A stretch of DNA of 64,000 nucleotides from Helichrysum umbraculigerum (Eukaryota > Streptophyta > Magnoliopsida > Asterales > Asteraceae). The notes under the pieces were generated by a model. That model searched no databases and was not told the origin of the DNA. It saw only the letters and a program-made list of their open reading frames with translations. Location of the stretch: the NCBI GenBank assembly GCA_949592205.1, contig CATIUR010000005.1, positions 109,567,777-109,631,776 on the forward strand, in the 5' to 3' direction. Made by a program: the position numbers and the translations under genes. Below are positions 58,401-64,000 of this stretch, piece by piece (position 1 is the stretch's first letter; every line of letters begins with the position of its first letter).

Positions 58401-59168
58401 ACATTTAATCATTGCATCATGAGCCGCTAACCAATCCATACCAATTACAACATCAAATTCCCCCATTTGCATAGGGATTAGATTTATGGAAAAAGGCTTA
58501 TTACTTATTTCTAACCGACACCCTCTATAAACTTTCGTGACATATACTGTTCTATCATCAGCAACTTCAACATCTAAGAGAGTGTCTAAGTCAGAAAGTG
58601 GAATCATGAAACTTTTACTAAACTTTTCTGAAACAAAAGATCTAGAGGCACCCGAATCAAAAAGAACATATGCAGGTATTAGGTTTACTAAAAAGGTACC
58701 TGACACTACATCTGGGGTTCCCTTAGCTTCCTCTGCTGTTATCTGGAATGAACGAGGCCTGGCTTTTGGAACTTCAGTCGACTTCTTATCGGATGGCTTA
58801 CGATATGCTGAAGAAGCTGACTGAGACTTTAACTTTGGACATTCTGACTTCGCATGACCAGGCTCGTAGCATCCATAACATACTTTCAATGGATGAGGAC
58901 AGTCCTTGCTGAAATGACCTTCCTCACCACATTGATAACAAACATTTAACCCGAATCTGCATACTCCAAAATGCTTCTTGTGACATTTCTTACATTCTGG
59001 AGGTACAGACTTTTCTGTCTTCTTCTCTTCTCGACGAGAACTTTCACTAGCTTTGAACTTCTTTGAAGGAATGGGACTTGATTCAGCTTTTCTTTTTGCC
59101 ATAGTCTTCTCACCTTTCTTTAACTCTAACTCTTGAAAACGAGCTTCATTCACAATCTCTTCAAAAGA
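55434..59168 (-). pseudogene. Element M: gypsy chromovirus gag (end)-protease-RT-RNase H-integrase, cut by G
   Basis: Open for more than 1,200 codons. The visible gag end has zinc knuckles CKKCHKKHFGVC, CYQCGEEGHFSKDC and CYGCYEPGHAKSEC (about 58990-58835). Protease is LFDSGASRSFVS (about 58660). RT has CIDYRELNKVTIKNRYPLPR and FIDDILIYS (about 57640). RNase H is YCDASYSGLG, integrase HPGATKMYHDLRSEYWWP, SDRDSRFTSRF and YHPQTDGQSERT. The C-terminal chromodomain-like part reads KHRKGSEFTWEP, then TAG at 55434-55436 where a GAG/GAA codon is expected; the same frame goes on EEIIVYYPALY. The capsid part of gag and the 5' LTR lie right of G, outside the window. About 60-65 percent like A-D by eye, so a separate chromovirus family. 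Confidence 0.93.
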
Positions 59169-59861
59169 TGTTGGGTCAAAACTGTTTCTGGTCTGAGTTG
59201 AAGTTCTGATGAGAAGACAGAGTACAAGTGATTAAAACTGTTTGCTTTAAAGGTTAAAACTGTCTTTACGAAGTTACAACTGATAGAAGAAAACTGAAGA
59301 GAAGACATGTGTTACAACTGTTTGAAGATAGATTACAACTGATAGTTATGTGTCTGTAAGTAGTTAAAACTGCTTATGTATTCGTAACTGTTAGTTATGT
59401 ATGAAACAGTTAACACTGATTATGTATTTGTACTTGGTCGCATATTACAATTGAAGCAGTTACCACTGAATGTGAAATAGTTACAACTGTTTACATCAGA
59501 ATGGTAGTTAAAACTGTTTATGATTTTGTGATAAGTATGAGTCGGTTATGGAAGTTATTTTATTCCATATTTGTAGGAGATTGTATAGGACTCTATATGT
59601 TATAAATAGAGATCCTTTAGACCTAGATAGGAGAATGTTATTTTTTGCGCAGCTTCAAGGTTTTCTGTAACCCTAATACATCAAGTGTATTCGTCTTATA
59701 TCATTAATAAGATTGAAGCTTTCGATATATTGTGTGTTCATTAAAATTAATTAATATTCATTGATCTTCTTAATATTATTGAGTGTGATTCCGCAACTTC
59801 TCAATAATATATTCAAGGCTTATTAATTAAGATTGTTTATTAAGTTAAACAGGGACTAACA
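59169..59861 (+). repeat. Element G 5' LTR (693 bases)
   Basis: Ends TGTTGGGTCA and GGACTAACA, followed by the PBS. U3 (59169-59545) is packed with GTTAAAACTGTT / GTTACAACTG motifs (at least a dozen), which contain the MYB-type core AACTG/CAGTT. TATA box at 59601-59608. Inserted in the gag of M; left flank AAAGA. Confidence 0.92.
59601..59608 (+). promoter_or_regulatory. TATA box of element G LTR
   Basis: TATAAATAGAGATCC, identical to the string in the F LTR. Transcription would begin near 59630-59640 (inference). Confidence 0.7.
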
Positions 59862-59864
59862 AAG

Positions 59865-59876
59865 TGGTATCAGAGC
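59865..59876 (+). other. Element G primer binding site (initiator tRNA-Met)
   Basis: TGGTATCAGAGC three bases after the LTR end. Confidence 0.92.
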
Positions 59877-59958
59877 TTGTGAAGCTTTGAAGACAGGAAG
59901 ATCTGGGATTATTAGTATTAGTATTTGAGTTTAGTTCAGATATTAAGTTTTGATTTCA

Positions 59959-62679
59959 ATGGCGTCTGAAGGCAATGAAGGGATTCAAGCAACGAAGATA
60001 CCAATGCTTAAACCAGATGAGTTTGACCTATGGAAGGTCAGAATCAGGCAATATATGCTTCTCACGGATTATCAGATGTGGGAAGTTGTTGTTAATGGTA
60101 TACCAGTAACGCTTGATGGTGATGGAGTAAAGCAACCAAGAGCACCACCAACATCTGAAGCAGAGAGGAAAATCAGATCTACTGAGTACAAAGCACTTAG
60201 TACTCTTTTGCTATCCATTCCGAATGAGCATCAGAGCAGATTTGATAATTGTGAAGATCCCAAGTTATTAATGGAGGCAATTGAGAAGAGGTTTGGTGGT
60301 AATGATAACACCAAAAAGAATAAAAGATCTCTGTTAAAACAACAATTTGAAAATTTTAGCCATGTGAAATCTGAAACTCTAACTCAAACCTTTGATAGGT
60401 TTACTAAATTAGTTGGAGAATTGGAAAATCACAAGGTTAAGATTGACAAAGAAGATCTTAACAGAAAGTTCTTGAGATCATTAGGTGATGAATGGACAAT
60501 TTATACTGTTGGATTGAGGCAGAGTTCAGACATTGAAGTTAAGGAACTAGAAGATATATACAATGATCTGAGGAACTTTGAGTCTGAGGTTGAAAGTAAG
60601 AAGCAAGCAACTGGATACAGTCATAATGCTGCTTTTATGTCTATGGCTGGAACAAAAGCAGAATCAAGTCAAATGGGTTCTACTCATGTTTCAGGGGGAG
60701 CAGGATCATCATCAAATAGTTCTAATGATCAAATATTAGAATCTTTCTTTGCAAGTAATGTGAATTCTTCACTTACTAATGAAGATCTGGAACAATTTGA
60801 TGGTGATGATCTAGAGGAGATGGACATCAAGTGGCAAATTGCATTGATTACTCAAAGAGCAAAAAGGTTCATGCAGAGGACTGGTAGAAATAATTTTGCA
60901 TACAAGAGGAATGATGCAAATTGGTTTGATAAGAGCAAGATTGAGTGTTTCAACTGTCACAAGATGGGACACTTTGCCAGAGAATGCAGAAATCCTAGGC
61001 AAGAGCAGAATGGTAATGGTCAGAGATCTGGAAGCAATGGGACACAGACAAGAAACATTCCAATTCAGGGGGCTTCAGCAAATGCTTTGGTGTCTATGGA
61101 TGGCTGTGGATGGGATTGGAGTGATCAAGAAGAGCATGTTGTGAAGAATCAATGTCTTATGGCCATTGCAGAATCTGACAAAAAGTCAGAAGTTCCTACT
61201 GAGGTACAAAATAAATTATGTTCTGCTGTTTGTAAACAAACTGTTAAACACTACAGAGATCATAATATAAAAGTGTGTGAGGAACTAAAACAATGGGAAA
61301 TCAAAAGCAAACACACCATAGCTGTCATTGAAAATCTGGAAAATCAAATTAAGGCATATGAAGTCAATGCAACACAGTTTAAGTATGACATTGAATATGC
61401 TAGGTGGGAGAGAGACTCTTTTAAAGATAAAGTTGATTTGTTATCTAAGAAACTTACTGAGGTCACATGTGAAAGAGATAGTATAAGGCTTGATGTAAGT
61501 AAATTAGAACATGCTTCAAAGAGTGTAAATAAACTTATTAATTCACAGATTCATGATAAACTTAAGACTGGATTAGGATACAATAATGTACCTCCACCTT
61601 ATAATCACACCTACTTTCCTCCCAAAAGTGAAATTGATATCAATTCACTTAAAAGAGAAATGGTAGATGAGGTTAAAAAGGATGATCCAATTAAAAGTTT
61701 ATCTGATGATGATCTGTTTATAGAAGGTGAAGTAAGTGACTGGACTGAAGAAGATGATCAGAGTGATAGAACATCTGATAGTGAGAAGAGTGTGAAATCT
61801 GAATCATATAAGTCTGAGTCAACATGTGAGGATGTGAAGAGAGTAATTACTGATCTAGTTGTTAATCTTAAAACTGATAAACTAGAAGAGGGTAAGAAAA
61901 TGTTCAAGGAAAAGGTTAAACTGGACTTAGAGAAGGTGAGTTTGAATACTAACAAATCTAAACATGGGTTAGGATATGTTAGTAATACAGTTAACTCAGT
62001 TACTAAACCTGTTGTTGAATCTGTTGTGAATAACTGTGTGAATTGTAAATGTAAAGCAAGTGCTTCTTCTTCACAGAGTTTTCAAAATCAAAAACCCAGA
62101 GGTAATCAAAGAAATTGGAATCAAATGATTTCACAAAAACTGGGTAATAATGTTACTGTGATTAAAGAAAAGTCTTGCTTTATATGTGGAAAAATGGGTC
62201 ATCTTAAATATGACTGCTATCATAATCCTGAGAATGTTCAAAGGGTTAGGAAACAGTCATGGACAAAAGCAAATATGATTAACAAACAAAATTTTCAATC
62301 AAAAGTTGATCATACTGCCAGAGTTCAGAAGATAAACTCAAAGGCTACTATGTTAAACACTGTTACAGGTAAATCTACTGCAGCAGTAATAACAAGATTA
62401 GCCAAAAGCTCAAAGACTAAAACAGTGGTAACTGATTTCAAAAACAGTGTTAACAAAATTAACACTGAATCGTCAATTGGTAAAACAGTTAAAACTGTTA
62501 AGCCAAAGAACACTGTTAAGTCTAAAATTAGTTGGATTTGGACACCTATTAAGTCTGATAAATTAACAGATCCAAATACCAACAGTGCTTCACAATCAAT
62601 AATCTTTAAGAAAGTTGATTATGTGAATGCACATGGGAAACCCAAAGCCAAATTGGTTTGGGTTCCCAAGAGAAATTAA
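59959..62679 (+). CDS. Element G: Ty1/copia gag, intact
   Basis: ATG at 59959 (MASEGNEGIQATKIPMLKPD) is preferred to the upstream in-frame ATT codons because F starts at the same place. The copia-type gag domain reads FDLWKVRIRQYMLLTDYQMW, then TKNKRSLLKQQFENF-like helices. Zinc knuckle 1 is CFNCHKMGHFARECRNP (about 60949). A long coiled coil follows (about 61270-61560, ENLENQIKAYEV, FKDKVDLLSKKL), then an acidic serine-rich stretch. Zinc knuckle 2 is CFICGKMGHLKYDC (about 62176), and a T/V/K-rich tail ends LVWVPKRN at TAA 62677-62679. About 907 residues, long for a copia gag. The product would form the particle shell and bind RNA. The pol frame is +1 relative to this one. Confidence 0.92.
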   Translation: MASEGNEGIQATKIPMLKPDEFDLWKVRIRQYMLLTDYQMWEVVVNGIPVTLDGDGVKQPRAPPTSEAERKIRSTEYKALSTLLLSIPNEHQSRFDNCEDPKLLMEAIEKRFGGNDNTKKNKRSLLKQQFENFSHVKSETLTQTFDRFTKLVGELENHKVKIDKEDLNRKFLRSLGDEWTIYTVGLRQSSDIEVKELEDIYNDLRNFESEVESKKQATGYSHNAAFMSMAGTKAESSQMGSTHVSGGAGSSSNSSNDQILESFFASNVNSSLTNEDLEQFDGDDLEEMDIKWQIALITQRAKRFMQRTGRNNFAYKRNDANWFDKSKIECFNCHKMGHFARECRNPRQEQNGNGQRSGSNGTQTRNIPIQGASANALVSMDGCGWDWSDQEEHVVKNQCLMAIAESDKKSEVPTEVQNKLCSAVCKQTVKHYRDHNIKVCEELKQWEIKSKHTIAVIENLENQIKAYEVNATQFKYDIEYARWERDSFKDKVDLLSKKLTEVTCERDSIRLDVSKLEHASKSVNKLINSQIHDKLKTGLGYNNVPPPYNHTYFPPKSEIDINSLKREMVDEVKKDDPIKSLSDDDLFIEGEVSDWTEEDDQSDRTSDSEKSVKSESYKSESTCEDVKRVITDLVVNLKTDKLEEGKKMFKEKVKLDLEKVSLNTNKSKHGLGYVSNTVNSVTKPVVESVVNNCVNCKCKASASSSQSFQNQKPRGNQRNWNQMISQKLGNNVTVIKEKSCFICGKMGHLKYDCYHNPENVQRVRKQSWTKANMINKQNFQSKVDHTARVQKINSKATMLNTVTGKSTAAVITRLAKSSKTKTVVTDFKNSVNKINTESSIGKTVKTVKPKNTVKSKISWIWTPIKSDKLTDPNTNSASQSIIFKKVDYVNAHGKPKAKLVWVPKRN

Positions 62680-62704
62680 TTCTCTTTTTTGACTATTTGT
62701 GCAG
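61936..62704 (+). other. Candidate intron spanning the gag end of element G
   Basis: Donor GAG AAG/GTGAGT at 61936, on a codon boundary and a near-perfect consensus. Acceptor: a pyrimidine run, TTGAC and ATTTGTGCAG/GGC ending at 62704. Joining them puts gag codons directly in frame with pol (GGC AAG ...). It would remove zinc knuckle 2 and the T/V tail. F keeps GTGAG and the acceptor but has CAT before the donor. Prediction only. Confidence 0.35.
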
Positions 62705-64000
62705 GGCAAGCCTAAGAGCTTATGGCATATTAATAGTGGATGCTCACGGCACATGACTGGAGACAAAGAAAAGCTGCAGGACTTTAAATCTTTTGATGGA
62801 GGATATGTAGCTTTTGGAAGCAATCCAAAAGGAGGAAGGATCACAGGGAAAGGAACAGTTCAGAGTGAAAAGCTAAGTTTTGATAATGTTTATTTTGTGG
62901 AACAATTGAGGTATAATTTACTAAGTGTGAGTCAAATCACAGATAAAAAGAACCCAGTTCTTTTTACTGACACTGAATGCCTTATCTTGTCCAAAGAATT
63001 TAAAATACCAGAAAACATGATTTTGATGAGAATTCCAAGACAAGATAATGTATATAAGTGTGACTTAGTGAATATGACACCTCAACCTGATTTAAACTGT
63101 CTTATTTCTAAAGCAAGTGTGAATGAATCTGAACTGTGGCATAGGAGGATGTGTCACATGAATTTCAAGACCATTAATAAACTTGTCAAAAACAAGCTTG
63201 TTAGAGGTTTGCCTGAAAAGGTCTATTCATGTGATGATCATTGTGTTTCTTGTCAAAAGGGAAAGCAACACAAATCCTCATTTAAGTCCAAATCTGTGAA
63301 CACAAATATCACACCTTTACACTTATTGCATATGGACTTATTTGGACCAACCAGTATAAGTAGTATGGGGAAAAAGTCTTACTGTCTTGTGATTATTGAT
63401 GATTATTCTAGATTTACATGGGTTTTCTTTCTTAGGACAAAGGATGAGACAGGTGAAATACTTAGATCATTTATAACTAAGATGGAGAATCAATTGGATA
63501 AAAGAGTAAAGATCATCAGAAGTGATAATGGAACAGAATTTAAAAATCATGAGATGGATAAATTCTGTGAAGTTAAAGGTATTAAGAGAGAATTTAGTGC
63601 ACCTAGAACTCCTCAACAAAATGGAGTAGCTGAAAGGAGGAATAGGACACTGATTGAGGCTGCTAGAACCATGCTATCTGATGCAAAGCTACCTATGTCT
63701 TTTTGGGCAGAGGCAGTTAGCACAGCTTGTTATGTTCAGAATAGAGTATTAGTTGTTAAGCCTTATAACAAGACACCATATGAACTGTTGTTTAAGAGAA
63801 AGCCTTTGGTTAGTTTCTTAAAATCTTTTGGGTGTCCTTGTACAATCTTAAATACCAAAGATCACTTAGGTAAGTTTCAGAGTAAGGCTGATGAGGGGAT
63901 ATTTGTTGGTTATTCTATTCAAAGTAAATCTTATAGGGTATTCAATCAAAGGACCAGAATCATAGAAGAAACAGTGCACATTACTTTTAATGAAAACACT
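62693..64000 (+). CDS. Element G: Ty1/copia pol (protease, integrase, start of linker), continues past the window
   Basis: Open from after a TGA at 62690-62692 to the window end. Protease region SLWHINSGCSRHMTGDKEKL: F has DSG where G has NSG, so the catalytic aspartate is replaced. The pre-integrase part is LRYNLLSVSQIT; the integrase zinc domain LWHRRMCHMNFKTI and CVSCQKGKQHKSS. The core has D in LLHMDLFGPT, D in IIRSDNGTEFKN and E in NGVAERRNRTLIEAA. RT would lie right of the window. There is no ATG near the start; expression needs a route from gag (splicing, frameshift or re-initiation). Apart from the protease change it looks intact and far less decayed than F. Confidence 0.92.

Noticed and set aside
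62361..62704. ACAG/GTAAAT at 62369 as the splice donor of the G gag/pol intron
   Set aside because: A good donor match, but it leaves one base of a codon and joining it to the acceptor gives an immediate stop in pol; F lacks it.

Overview
The window is plant repetitive DNA made almost entirely of LTR retrotransposons inserted into one another. No host gene was found. The protein families (Ty3/gypsy chromoviruses of Tekay/Del type, an Athila-like gypsy element, Ty1/copia elements with a TNT1-like pol), the tRNA-iMet and tRNA-Asp primer sites and the CpG-depleted, stop-ridden older copies point to a flowering plant. An Asteraceae genome is my best guess from general family resemblance only. Letters A to M are local names used throughout.

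Layout, left to right. A (+): pol from base 1, then 3' LTR 2901-5245, inserted in the 3' LTR of B. B (-): 3' LTR piece 5246-6161, pol and gag 6196-10585, pre-gag ORF, and a 5' LTR split into 11745-11818, 21951-23110 and 33217-34673. C (+), 11819-21950, sits in that LTR. D (-), 23111-33216, sits in the same LTR with a TCCGG target duplication. H (-), an Athila-like element (gag 34674-36064, LTR 36217-38673), was split by B. F (-), a decayed copia element (38674-44855), was split by H. E (-), an old Tekay-like element (44856 to about 52135), was split by F. After a short Athila-like LTR fragment K come M (-), a gypsy element with a 3 kb LTR (52359-55354, holding a hAT MITE) and pol 55434-59168, and G (+), a copia element (59169 to the window end) inserted in M's gag. 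The nesting order is E, then F, then H, then B, then A, C and D, so the missing halves of A, B, H, F and E must lie left of the window.

How the parts work together. In a Tekay-type element the LTR drives a genomic RNA, tRNA-iMet primes reverse transcription at the PBS, Gag and protease build the particle, RT/RNase H copies the RNA, and the integrase with its C-terminal chromodomain inserts the DNA. Four Tekay-type leaders (B, C, D, E) also share parts I cannot place in the standard gypsy plan: a 22-26 codon upstream ORF, a pre-gag ORF (coiled-coil in B and E), and a conserved non-coding block. Their 2.3-3.3 kb LTRs share splice-site-like signals, arrays of short inverted repeats whose stems change in a compensating way between families, and an inverted pair of a 15-base motif. 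G and F share a conserved stop plus a splice-acceptor-like sequence at the gag/pol boundary. These shared non-standard parts are the most interesting content of the window.
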